Origin: CALMFG01 sp963674805
Lineage (GTDB): Bacteria > Bacillota > Clostridia > Christensenellales > CALMFG01
DNA length: 64,000 bases
Direction of reading: 5' to 3'
NCBI GenBank assembly: GCA_963674805.2
Contig: CAXXNY010000009.1
Location: 186,001 to 250,000 of the forward strand
How positions within the stretch are numbered: position 1 is the first letter of the stretch; the number at the start of each line of letters is the position of its first letter. The translations under genes were made by a program, and so were the position numbers. This document shows positions 32,596 to 40,860 of the stretch, piece by piece. The notes under the pieces are model-generated. The model worked only from the letters and a program-made list of their open reading frames with translations. It was not told the DNA's origin and ran no database searches.

Positions 32596-33489
32596 CTACA
32601 CACTTGAAAGTGATTTTTTGCAGACTTGATATTCTTTTGGAATAATGACCTCCGGTACCGGAGGTCGGTATCCCAATGAGCTATGCGGCCGGATTGTGTT
32701 GTATTCCTTCCGCCATTGTTCAATCAGGATTTTCGCTTCTTGCATCGTATCAAAGATTTCACCATTAAGCAATTCGTCTCTCATTTTCCCATTAAATGAT
32801 TCAATATATCCATTCTCCCAGGGACTTCCGGGTTCGATATATGTCGTTGTTACTTCTAATCTCTGTAGCCAATCTCTTAGGTTCTTTGCTGTAAATTCAC
32901 TACCATTATCCGATCTGATATACTCGGGCAATCCTCTTAAGCAAAAGTTTTCCGCCAAACATTCCTGAACTTCAGCCCAACGGATCTGTCTTGCAGCATA
33001 TGTACATAAGCATTCCCGTGTATATTCGTCAATAATATTTAACACCTTGAATGATTTGCAGTCCGTTGTCTTGTCGAACACCAAGTCATAGCTCCATACA
33101 TGGTTTGGGTATTCCGGCTTTAATCTAATGCATGATCCTTCGTTTAGCCACAGTCTTCCTCGTTTCTTCTGCTTTTGGGGCACTTTGGGCCCTTGCTCCC
33201 GCCATATTCGCTCTACACGCTTGTGATTAATTGGATAGCCTTCTACGTTTAATAGCGCAGTAATGCGCCGATATCCATATCGTCCATACTTACAGGCTAA
33301 TTCAATAATTCTAGCTGTTAAGTCATCTTCATCCGGTAATCGTTTCGGTTGATAATGCTGTGTGCTTCGATATTGGCCGACTAACTGGCATGCATGCGCT
33401 TTGGTTGTAGGAAACTGCGTAATGATACACTCTACTGCTGCCCTGCGTTTGGCAGGGCTCAGAAGTTTCCCCGTGATACTTCTTTTAAA
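32596..33489 (-). CDS. IS3-family transposase OrfB, DDE integrase core (made by frameshift)
   Basis: The frame is open from about 33495 to a TAG at 32596-32598 that lies within the left terminal repeat. It reads TGKLLSPAKRRAAVECII near the start, then YGRYGYRRITALLN, the IS3 HTH_21 region, and the rve core with WSYDLVFDKT, IIDEYTRECL, IRSDNGSEF and SPWENGYIESFNGKMRDELL, giving the D-D-E residues. There is no ATG near its beginning; production as an OrfAB fusion by -1 frameshifting at TTTAAAA (33483-33489) is likely. A GTG at 33183 is in frame but too far inside to be the true start. Confidence 0.85.
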   Translation of the reverse strand, partial: FKRSITGKLLSPAKRRAAVECIITQFPTTKAHACQLVGQYRSTQHYQPKRLPDEDDLTARIIELACKYGRYGYRRITALLNVEGYPINHKRVERIWREQGPKVPQKQKKRGRLWLNEGSCIRLKPEYPNHVWSYDLVFDKTTDCKSFKVLNIIDEYTRECLCTYAARQIRWAEVQECLAENFCLRGLPEYIRSDNGSEFTAKNLRDWLQRLEVTTTYIEPGSPWENGYIESFNGKMRDELLNGEIFDTMQEAKILIEQWRKEYNTIRPHSSLGYRPPVPEVIIPKEYQVCKKSLSSV

Positions 33490-33737
33490 ATTGCATTATC
33501 AAGGGATAAATCCGCTACAAGCTTTTTGAGCCGAATATTCTCTTTTTCAAGTTCCTTCAGTTTCTTTGCCTGGCTGGTCCGCATACCACCATATTCACTT
33601 CGCCACCGATAGTAGGTTTGCTCGCTCACCTCTATGCTGCGCACAGCTTCAGCTACTTTGATTCCTTGGCTGATTTTTACTTCTACCTCTCGTAGTTTGC
33701 TGATAATTTGCTCAGCTGTATAATTCCTCTTTGCCAT
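33459..33737 (-). CDS. IS3-family transposase OrfA (HTH)
   Basis: This 92-residue protein, MAKRNYTAEQIISKLREVEV..., has a helix-turn-helix (VAEAVRSIEVSEQTYYRWRS) followed by a leucine-zipper coiled coil (LKELEKENIRLKKLVADLSL) and ends LDNAILKEVSRGNF. A T-TTA-AAA slippery heptamer lies in frame at 33483-33489, just before its stop at 33459-33461, which would allow -1 frameshifting into OrfB. Confidence 0.88.
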   Translation of the reverse strand: MAKRNYTAEQIISKLREVEVKISQGIKVAEAVRSIEVSEQTYYRWRSEYGGMRTSQAKKLKELEKENIRLKKLVADLSLDNAILKEVSRGNF

Positions 33738-33929
33738 CTTTCTTCACCTCGTGATTTATTATACCAGCTGCAAATCCTCACTTTCAATTTGTTCAATTCT
33801 GTGGGGCAAGGTCAAAACATGCAAAAACGCCTCATTTTCTATCACAACTACTGGCCTTTTAGCGAAAAAGGCAAATTAATAGTTTATTCGCAACGGCTTA
33901 AAATCGTGGCAAAACACTGTCGGTGCACA

Positions 33930-34215
33930 CGTGCCCTCGTGTGCGCTTTGTTTTATATTTGGTTTAGTTATATTATGTATTGGATTTGACATGACACGTC
34001 CCCACGTCGCGCGACACGTGCAAGGATATACATAATGAGTATAGTTGAGTTTGAATATTAGGCTGGATATATCTGCTTATTAGGATTTCATCTTGATAAA
34101 GGGAATTTTTTTCACGAGCGAGAGCACAAACGGTTTCCGTTTATCTTCCCTAAAACTTTTCCATACCCCCTGGTAGGGACGGAGGGGCACAAATGGTTTT
34201 GGGCGTATTTGGATG
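33930..34215. repeat. Dispersed repeat, copy B1
   Basis: Begins GTGCACACGTGCCCTCGTGT, includes CACGTCGCGCGACACGTGC and a well-conserved block shared with copy B2 (ATATCTGCTTATTAGGATTT, GATAAAGGGAATTTTTTTCA, GAGAGCACAAACGGTTTCCG, TTTATCTTCCCTAAAACTTT), and ends GAGGGGCACAAATGGTTT. It lacks the roughly 30-base GTGCGCGAGGCA...ATCACACGG block present in B2 and the A copies. No gene is seen. Confidence 0.75.
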
Positions 34216-34261
34216 TGCTCGAGTAAAGAGGGGTATAGAATGTCTATCCAAAAGGGTATAG

Positions 34262-34745
34262 TCCTAGGTCAATGTCGTAGCTCCAGACATGGTCTTTATG
34301 CTCTGCCCGAAGTCTGATACAAGAACCGTCATTGGTCCATAATCGTGCCCGTTTAATCTGATTTTCCGGCACTTTAAGCCCTTGTTTCGCCAAATGCGCT
34401 CAACTTGCTTGTGATTAACTGAGTATCCTTCACAATGAAGTATTGCTGTGATTCTAGCGGTACCATAGCGACCATATTTTGCAGCCAGTTCTTCTATGTG
34501 GTGAGTTAACTTGTCTTCGTCCGGTATGCTTGAACTCAGCCAGCATCAGCGTAAGACCGCTTATGTGTATTTACGTATGAATTAAAACAACAAATGTCTA
34601 TTAATTGAATAGTCATTTTATGAACAATAGCTGCTTTTCATGAGTTGTGCCACATAAATATCTACTTCTTCGATTAGTTCTGTTTAAGCTATAATTAATA
34701 TCCACGCTTTTATTTTCAATTTGTTCAATTCTGAATGGGCAAGAT
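34262..34745 (-). pseudogene. Degenerate IS3-family remnant
   Basis: On the minus strand this resembles the middle of OrfB of the intact IS next door: segments corresponding to GRYG.RRIT, INHKRVERIWR and the SYDLV region can be followed at the nucleotide level between 34262 and 34540, with frameshifts. The right end, TTTCAATTTGTTCAATTCTG followed by GGGCAAG (34707-34739), matches the IS right terminal repeat. The orfA part is missing. It is a decayed older copy. Confidence 0.7.
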
Positions 34746-34869
34746 TAGTTCGACTTGAGTTGATATACCTAATATTAAAGATTTGTTTATTTTATTTAAA
34801 TGCATTTAACAAAATTAAATCATAAAAATAAATAATATTACTAGCTGAAGCCTTTTTTAATGAATAAAA
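34746..34869. other. AT-rich spacer
   Basis: Non-coding AT-rich sequence between the IS remnant and the 3' end of cassette 4. No terminator could be recognised. Confidence 0.35.
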
Positions 34870-35301
34870 TCAGATAATACCTTTTCGCAGAATTATATTG
34901 GCGCCAAGCGTCTGTTCGCTTGATGCTATAACGGCATAACATTTCTCTGCTCTTTTATAAAAAGCTGAGCTGTCGATATGCTTAAAAGCTTTAAATGCTT
35001 TCCCCTCATCACTCTTTACAATAATCTCATGATATGTTTTCCATATTTCGGGTTCCGGAAGAATTTCTGTTGGAACAGCCATTAAAATGACCGGTGCTTC
35101 ATAAAAACTGTCAAGCGGGAAAAAATCCAAAACCGCACTTAATATCTCGGGTATGTTATGTCCGTCCATTCGGACGACACGTTTGCCATATGTTCTCGAC
35201 GGAAAGTTGCCATCGGCGATACATATTTCATCACCATGACCCATCTCCATCAGGATTTTTATTAGCTCAGGCGAGAAAATAGGCGGTATTCCTTTTAACA
35301 T
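34870..35301 (-). CDS. RbsD/FucU-family sugar mutarotase
   Basis: This 143-residue protein begins MLKGIPPIFSPELIKILMEMGHGDEICIADGNFPS, split here as MLKGIPPIFSPELIK and ILMEMGHGDEICIADGNFPS, a clear FucU signature with the catalytic His of GHGDE. FucU/RbsD proteins interconvert anomers (or pyranose and furanose forms) of fucose, ribose and similar sugars in the cytoplasm. The ATG at 35301 is chosen over a GTG at 35307, which overlaps the AAGGAG site. It is the last gene of cassette 4. Sequence is nearer FucU than RbsD. Confidence 0.88.
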   Translation of the reverse strand: MLKGIPPIFSPELIKILMEMGHGDEICIADGNFPSRTYGKRVVRMDGHNIPEILSAVLDFFPLDSFYEAPVILMAVPTEILPEPEIWKTYHEIIVKSDEGKAFKAFKHIDSSAFYKRAEKCYAVIASSEQTLGANIILRKGII

Positions 35302-35316
35302 AGCCACTCCTTATTT

Positions 35317-36450
35317 TTATCTTTTTATTTCATCCATCATGGTTAAATAGTTTTCTAATGGCACATAGCTAGTAACGGAGTTTCCCGCACCTACCGCAAA
35401 CCGGCCACCCTCTGCACATTTCTCAATCTTGTTTTGAATATAGCGCCTGAGTCTATCTTGTGTAAAGGTACTAAGAGCATCAACGTCAACACCACCAAGC
35501 AATCCTATCTGTTGCCCCCATTTTTCCTTATATATTTCAATCGGCATAACATTATCCTGAAATGAATGCTTACCGTCTATTCCGATATCATTGATTAATT
35601 CATCCATAATATCATCGAGTTTCCCGCAACTATGAAGATAATAGGGCTTACCCGCATCATGAGCCTGTTTTGCATAAATTTTGTGCCACGGTAAAAAGTA
35701 TTCTCTTAAGTGCTTGGGCGAAATCAATGTTTGAGTATTAAAGCCAAAGTCATCACCTTGAAATATTGCTTTTATTCCTTCAAGTTTTAAGAGACGATCA
35801 TTATATGCTTTGATTATACTCCCAATTTTATCCGTAACCGCTTTCACCAGTTGAGGCTGTTCAAATAATGCAATGCATAATCCTTGATAACCCATCAAGC
35901 GTGAAACATGCTCATATACCCCACCAGCGTGGCACGTCATCAACCCCATCCCATCCGGCAAGTGGCTGCAGATATATTGGTGGATATAAAATGTATCATC
36001 TGTGATGATTGGCCAGGGATATCTTTCAAAATCATCAAATGACTTTATTGGTCCATCAATTAACCCCTGCCAAGCTCTGTTATGCCCTTCATTGCCTTTT
36101 GCTGTATCATTAGTAACTAAAGAAATTGCCGGTAGTGGCGTGCTGACTTCAACTCGTACATAATCATAGCCCATATGATACCAAAAATAAATTTGATTAT
36201 CCAGCCACTGATTGATTGTCGAAATGTCGCTTTTTGAGAAATCCATTTGTCCGCCCATATATTCGGTTTTATCGGACTTTTCTACCCATTCTCTGCCTAG
36301 TATATCAACCAAAACCGGCTTCATTAATGCATCGTCAATTAAATATTCACATGCGGGCGGCTTGTCAGGAATCATATCGCCGCTCATCACTTTAATAAAC
36401 CTGTCAATGTCAGGATTTGGTTTCTCTATTGGAACACAAAATCTCCCCAT
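35317..36450 (-). CDS. URO-D superfamily protein (cassette 4), MtaA-like
   Basis: This 377-residue protein has the uroporphyrinogen decarboxylase / methyltransferase fold. Visible motifs are YDYVRVEVSTPLP near residue 95, GLMTCHAGGVYEHVSRLMGYQG near 175 (split as GLMTCHAGGV and YEHVSRLMGYQG), IFQGDDFGFNTQTLISPKHL near 230, YYLHSCGKLDDIMDEL near 277 and GGRFAVGAGNSVTSYVP near 347. HSCG matches the HxC pair of zinc-binding MtaA-type methyltransferases, but the third Cys ligand position near the C-terminus reads VGAGN. It lies between the esterase and FucU genes. The function is open: methyl transfer is possible but unproven. Confidence 0.8.
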   Translation of the reverse strand: MGRFCVPIEKPNPDIDRFIKVMSGDMIPDKPPACEYLIDDALMKPVLVDILGREWVEKSDKTEYMGGQMDFSKSDISTINQWLDNQIYFWYHMGYDYVRVEVSTPLPAISLVTNDTAKGNEGHNRAWQGLIDGPIKSFDDFERYPWPIITDDTFYIHQYICSHLPDGMGLMTCHAGGVYEHVSRLMGYQGLCIALFEQPQLVKAVTDKIGSIIKAYNDRLLKLEGIKAIFQGDDFGFNTQTLISPKHLREYFLPWHKIYAKQAHDAGKPYYLHSCGKLDDIMDELINDIGIDGKHSFQDNVMPIEIYKEKWGQQIGLLGGVDVDALSTFTQDRLRRYIQNKIEKCAEGGRFAVGAGNSVTSYVPLENYLTMMDEIKR

Positions 36451-36491
36451 TGCTTACCCTCAGTTATATCAATTATTCTAATAATCACTAC

Positions 36492-37253
36492 TTATTTTTC
36501 AAAAAACTGCACAGTTTCATTAATTGCTTCGTATTCCCATTTGTGTTTATCAAACGTATGGTTTGCACCTTGAACAATATGCAGCTTTGCCTTATCGCCA
36601 TAAATCTCTAAATATTTTTTTGAACCTTCCAATAAGACAATTTCATCTTTACTGCCATGTATCAGCAGTACAGAATTCTTATAATCTTTTGCCCACTCAA
36701 AGACGTCCAGCGTCTCAATTTCATCAATAAGTTTTTTTGAAATCACATGCGCATTTAAATCCATCTTGTCCTCGGAATCAAAGTTAATCTCGCCTACTGT
36801 CCCGTGAATATAACGCTTTAGAGCGGCATCCAACTCGCCGGCTGGTGCCCATAGCGCCATCTTTTTAACATTATCTTTTCGTTTGGACGCGACGACACTG
36901 GCGATAGCGCCACCCATGCTCATACCAACTAAATAAATATTATTTGTATCGACAAACTCTAGTGACCGCGCATAATCAAATATTTCAAGCGCTTCTTCAA
37001 GTTCCGATGAAAATGTCATTTCATAAAACTCACCGTCACTGTCTCCACTGCCTGAAAAGTCAAAACGAAGCGATGCGATACCATGTTTTTCCAACACGCG
37101 TGATGCTTTTGAAAACATAAAATGTATTTCATGCTTATAGCCGGTGAACCCATGATACATAATAACAAGCGGTGCTTTTCCCGCATTATCTGGTTTATGA
37201 TAAATGCCTCTAAGGGTTTTGCCTCTAACTGTAATTTCTACTGCTTTTATCAT
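36492..37253 (-). CDS. Alpha/beta hydrolase, feruloyl/cinnamoyl esterase-like
   Basis: This 253-residue serine hydrolase has the nucleophile elbow VGMSMGGAIAS near residue 120, catalytic Asp in HGSKDEIV near 207 and His in GANHTFDKH near 237. The stretch RFDFSGSGDSDGEFYEMTFS near residue 65, the Ala-Pro-Ala block LWAPAGEL and the cap between residues 150 and 190 match the Est1E/LJ0536 type of bacterial cinnamoyl esterase. No signal peptide: it acts inside the cell on an imported ester. AGGAG precedes the ATG. It follows the ATPase gene at 24 bases, so it probably deacylates the transported sugar ester. Confidence 0.82.
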   Translation of the reverse strand: MIKAVEITVRGKTLRGIYHKPDNAGKAPLVIMYHGFTGYKHEIHFMFSKASRVLEKHGIASLRFDFSGSGDSDGEFYEMTFSSELEEALEIFDYARSLEFVDTNNIYLVGMSMGGAIASVVASKRKDNVKKMALWAPAGELDAALKRYIHGTVGEINFDSEDKMDLNAHVISKKLIDEIETLDVFEWAKDYKNSVLLIHGSKDEIVLLEGSKKYLEIYGDKAKLHIVQGANHTFDKHKWEYEAINETVQFFEK

Positions 37254-37277
37254 TTTTAACTCCTATGATTATGAATT

Positions 37278-38756
37278 TCAGATGCATAATTGCATGACTG
37301 CTTCTTGAGATGCTTCTTCTTTTGATAACTCACCACTGATTAAACCATCACGTATCACCATGATCCTGTCACAGAGCCCCAAAAGCTCTTGGAGCTCTGA
37401 CGTGACCAGGATTATCGTAATACCACTAGCTGCCAGTTCATTGATAAGTTTGTAAATCTCAAATTTTGCGCCCACATCAATACCGCGTGTCGGTTCATCC
37501 AAGAGTAGTACTTTCAGATTATTCAACATTAGCCATTTTGCGATAACAACCTTCTGTTGGTTCCCTCCTGAAAGGCTTGATACGATAGCCCCCAACCCAC
37601 TTGTTTTTATTTTTAATTTTTGTATATATTCTTTAACAGTTTTTATCTCTTTACGTTTATCAATGAATCCCATTCTATTCAGCTGATCTAACGTGACCAA
37701 TGAGGCATTATATTTCACATCTTTGATTAACACGAGACCATTGCCTTTTCTGTCTTCTGATACATAGCCAATACCGAGTTCTACAGCATCCGCACTTTTC
37801 TTAACGCGCACCTGGGTTCCATCAATATAGATTTTGCCTTGTGATAACTTATCAATTCCGCATATTGCGTTCATGATTTCTGTTCTCCCTGAACCAACGA
37901 GACCACCGAGGCCAAGAACTTCCCCCGCTCTTGCTTTAAAAGATATATTGTGGATTTTTTTATTGCTTAATCCTATAACTTCGAATCTAAAATCACCAGG
38001 TTCAATTGTCCGTTTTGGAAAGATATCTTTTATTTCTCGTCCTACCATCTTTTTGATTATCTCTTTTTTGTTTAAATCTTCAATGCGGTTTGTCGATACT
38101 TTTTCACCATCACGCAATACCGTAACTCTATCCGCAATCATAAAGAAATTATCAATACGATGATCAATATAAATAATGCTAATCCCGGATGTCTTAAGTT
38201 GCTTTATAACCTCAAACAGGTTTATCGAGTCCTCATCAGATAATGCAGAAAAGGGTTCGTCCAGGATGATGATTCTGGCATTTGAAGATAAAGCCTTCGC
38301 AATTTGTACAAGTTGTTGTTTTGCAACCGTCAATGTTAATACCAAATCCTGCGGATTCACATTGCAATTCACTTTTTTTAAATACTCTCTAGCTTTTTGT
38401 GCCATTAGCTTTTTATCAAGCAAACCCAGCTTGTTTTTTATTTCACGGCCTAAAAAGATATTCTCAGCAACAGTAATTGACGGACTGAGTGAAAGCTCCT
38501 GATAAACGATAGCGATTCCGTGCGATTCTGCAATTCTTGGGTTAGTAATGTCAACTTTCTTTCCATCAATTAAAATCTCTCCGGAGTCTTCTTTAAAATT
38601 GCCGGCAAGAATCTTCATCAGTGTACTTTTTCCTGCACCGTTCTCACCGCAGATTGCATGAACTTCACCTTCATACAAATCAACATCCACATCATCCAGT
38701 GCTTTGATACCGCCGAATCGTTTTGATATTTTGTTCATTGAGAGGATTTTTTCCAT
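37278..38756 (-). CDS. Sugar ABC transporter ATP-binding protein (cassette 4)
   Basis: This 492-residue tandem ATPase has CGENGAGKSTLMKIL in domain 1, a signature reading LTVAKQQLVQIAKAL, and ILDEPFSALSDED. Domain 2 has degenerate Walker A GLGGLVGSGRTEIM, LSGGNQQKVVIAKWL and LLLDEPTRGIDVG. A strong AGGAGG site precedes the ATG. It follows the permease gene by nine bases and precedes the esterase gene. Confidence 0.93.
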   Translation of the reverse strand: MEKILSMNKISKRFGGIKALDDVDVDLYEGEVHAICGENGAGKSTLMKILAGNFKEDSGEILIDGKKVDITNPRIAESHGIAIVYQELSLSPSITVAENIFLGREIKNKLGLLDKKLMAQKAREYLKKVNCNVNPQDLVLTLTVAKQQLVQIAKALSSNARIIILDEPFSALSDEDSINLFEVIKQLKTSGISIIYIDHRIDNFFMIADRVTVLRDGEKVSTNRIEDLNKKEIIKKMVGREIKDIFPKRTIEPGDFRFEVIGLSNKKIHNISFKARAGEVLGLGGLVGSGRTEIMNAICGIDKLSQGKIYIDGTQVRVKKSADAVELGIGYVSEDRKGNGLVLIKDVKYNASLVTLDQLNRMGFIDKRKEIKTVKEYIQKLKIKTSGLGAIVSSLSGGNQQKVVIAKWLMLNNLKVLLLDEPTRGIDVGAKFEIYKLINELAASGITIILVTSELQELLGLCDRIMVIRDGLISGELSKEEASQEAVMQLCI

Positions 38757-38765
38757 ATGATCCTC

Positions 38766-39749
38766 CTATACGTCTTTCTGTTTGGTCAGTGATATGGAGC
38801 CGACAACCGTAACGATAATTATCATTCCTTTTACCACCGTTTGAATATATGCATGGACCCCAAGCAGTGTCAAACCGTTAATGACAATACCAATGACCAG
38901 TGCCCCTAAAAGCGTTCCAATCATATTACCGCCTTCGCCTTTAAGGCCTGTACCACCAAGAACAGCGGCAGCAATCGCTTCCATTTCAAGCCCTTCTCCG
39001 GATCCCGGAAGTCCACTGCTGAGTTTGCCAAGTATGATCATCCCGCAAATTGCCGAAAGCAGACCGTTGATAACATACGCTGTCAACTTTATCTTTTTTA
39101 CTTCTATCCCAGAATTTACAGCCGCTGATTCATTCCCGCCTATCGCTTGGATACGTCTTCCAAACGCGGTATTCCCCACTAAGACATATAAAATTATTAG
39201 TATTGTCACCATCCAGTAAATTAATACCGGCACATGTAAAAAATCGCCTTTCGCAAATATTGATTTGAATAACTCGTTTGTCACATAAGTGGACCTTCCG
39301 CCGCTCACGATTAAAGCGACACCTCTGACTATAGTCATCATCCCCAGTGTGACTAAAAAAGGCTGAACTTCCCATGTCGTAATAATCAGTCCGTTAATCA
39401 TTCCAACTAAGATTCCGATTAATAAAGAAATCAATACAACCGGCGCAATGCTAAATTGCGCTTCTTCTAATAACCTTGCGGATATAACGCCGACCAGCGC
39501 TACCGTTGCGCCTATTGATAAATCGATACCGCCAGCGAGAAGAACCATAGTCATTCCAAAAGCAGCAATGCTTATAGCTGCGGTACTTTCTAAGATATTT
39601 GCTAAATTTGACGGTGACAGAAAAATCGGAGATAGTATTGAAAATATAATAACCACAGCGGCAAATATACCACCCGTAGCCAACTGTGGATATTTAGCAA
39701 ATATCCTGCTGGTGTTAATTTTATTGCGTCCCGCTTTTTTGATACTCAT
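38766..39749 (-). CDS. Sugar ABC transporter permease, RbsC family (cassette 4)
   Basis: This 327-residue protein with about nine membrane segments has MTMVLLAGGIDLSIGATVAL near residue 65, RIQAIGGNESAAVNSGI near 190 and the coupling loop MEAIAAAVLGGTGLKGEGGN near 250. One permease per cassette implies a homodimer. It lies 68 bases downstream of the binding-protein gene, the gap holding a strong hairpin. Confidence 0.93.
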   Translation of the reverse strand: MSIKKAGRNKINTSRIFAKYPQLATGGIFAAVVIIFSILSPIFLSPSNLANILESTAAISIAAFGMTMVLLAGGIDLSIGATVALVGVISARLLEEAQFSIAPVVLISLLIGILVGMINGLIITTWEVQPFLVTLGMMTIVRGVALIVSGGRSTYVTNELFKSIFAKGDFLHVPVLIYWMVTILIILYVLVGNTAFGRRIQAIGGNESAAVNSGIEVKKIKLTAYVINGLLSAICGMIILGKLSSGLPGSGEGLEMEAIAAAVLGGTGLKGEGGNMIGTLLGALVIGIVINGLTLLGVHAYIQTVVKGMIIIVTVVGSISLTKQKDV

Positions 39750-39775
39750 CGTTCGTCCTCACTTAAATTATTTAT

Positions 39776-39806
39776 GTTGCAGATATGCGCTTTGCATATC
39801 TGCAAC
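39776..39806 (-). other. Intercistronic hairpin after the cassette 4 binding protein
   Basis: A perfect 13-bp stem, GTTGCAGATATGC / GCATATCTGCAAC, has a five-base loop. The minus strand continues ATAAATAATTTAAG without a T-run. Same position and likely role as in cassettes 1 and 3. Confidence 0.7.
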
Positions 39807-39817
39807 AATCATTTCCC

Positions 39818-40828
39818 CTACTCTAGTTCTTTATCCCACAGCGTTTTTGCCATTTCATCAACATTATCAATATTCACAATCGTGTAGGGAGGAATTTGGA
39901 ATCCAACCGGTGACGGTTCTCCCTTCAATGCTGATAAAGCCGCTTCCGCTGCCATTGTACCATGTGCAGACGGATATTGCGCCGCAGCTGCAGTAACATA
40001 ACCTTCTTTAATAAGATTCATAATGCTGAAATCAGCATCAACACCCGAAACTTTTATATCTTTTCTATCCAGCTCTTTTAACGCTTCTCCTATTGCCGCG
40101 GTTGCGGTACCGAATCCACCATAAATACCATTGATTTGCGGATTGGCTGCGATTGCGTTTTTAACCAAAGAGATAATTTCAATCTGGTCGACTGAGTAAA
40201 TCGCATCAACTAGGACTGCGTCAGCTTCAGTCATTGCTTTTTCAAAGCCTTTCATGCGTTCAGCAATCCGATAAGGCTCAATCGGTACATCAACCTGCAG
40301 AATCTGACCCTGTCCGTCAATCGCATCCAGCATGAACATCGTTGCGCCATATGCATTTGCCATATCATTACCGTCAATTGTTGCGTACGCATCAACCTGT
40401 GGCATAACGGTAACTGAAATAACTGGGATGCCTGCAGCTTGAGCTTCATTACATTTGTCCATAATGGCGTTTTCATCAAACGGAACCACAACAATGGCAT
40501 CAACCTGCTGAGTAATAAAGCTGGTGATATCCGCCAGTTGCTTTTCCGGGTTTGCGTCCGCCGAAAGAATAACGGTTTCAACACCTGCTGCATCCATTAC
40601 TTCTTCAAATGCTTTTACAAGAAATACAGCATAGTCATCTTGCATAAAGTGCATGCTTAACCCAACTGTTTTTGTCGTTAGATCGACTTCTTGCATCTCT
40701 TCTGATTTGGCCTCAACTGTCTCATTTCCCGGCTCAGTTGTAGCGGTTTCCACCTCAGCCTGAGCACAAGCAGTAAACATTGAAAGGACCAAGATCATTG
40801 TCAACAACATTACTGACACTTTTTTCAT
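39818..40828 (-). CDS. Sugar ABC transporter substrate-binding lipoprotein (cassette 4)
   Basis: This 336-residue protein has the signal MKKVSVMLLTMILVLSMFTA with lipobox Cys at residue 21, an acidic linker and a Peripla_BP_4 fold: VGLSMHFMQDDYAVFLVKAF near residue 53, DAIVVVPFDENAIMDKCNEA near 112, ATIDGNDMANAYGATMFML near 150, and GIYGGFGTATAAIGEALKEL near 235. It follows the LacI gene by 32 bases and probably shares its transcript. Confidence 0.93.
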   Translation of the reverse strand: MKKVSVMLLTMILVLSMFTACAQAEVETATTEPGNETVEAKSEEMQEVDLTTKTVGLSMHFMQDDYAVFLVKAFEEVMDAAGVETVILSADANPEKQLADITSFITQQVDAIVVVPFDENAIMDKCNEAQAAGIPVISVTVMPQVDAYATIDGNDMANAYGATMFMLDAIDGQGQILQVDVPIEPYRIAERMKGFEKAMTEADAVLVDAIYSVDQIEIISLVKNAIAANPQINGIYGGFGTATAAIGEALKELDRKDIKVSGVDADFSIMNLIKEGYVTAAAAQYPSAHGTMAAEAALSALKGEPSPVGFQIPPYTIVNIDNVDEMAKTLWDKELE

Positions 40829-40860
40829 CTCATTTTCCTCCTTTATTTGGCATAACCAAT

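Larger units (their letters stand above)
32577..33814 (-). mobile_element. IS3-family insertion sequence, IS407-like group
   Basis: An element of about 1.24 kb bounded by imperfect inverted repeats. The left end reads TGACCTGCCCCAAGTTTTAC at 32577 and the right end, on the minus strand, TGACCTTGCCCCACAGAATT; both inner parts continue to a TTGAAAGTGA block. The ends follow the 5'-TG...CA-3' rule. It encodes OrfA and OrfB in overlapping frames. No target-site duplication is visible (flanks TCAC and AAAC differ). It appears intact. Confidence 0.85.

Noticed and set aside
32577..33814. Target-site duplication flanking the IS
   Set aside because: The bases next to the two ends (TCAC and AAAC) do not match, so no duplication is claimed.
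32577..34745. Composite transposon made of the IS and its remnant
   Set aside because: The second copy is degenerate and lacks orfA, and only repeat B1 lies between them.
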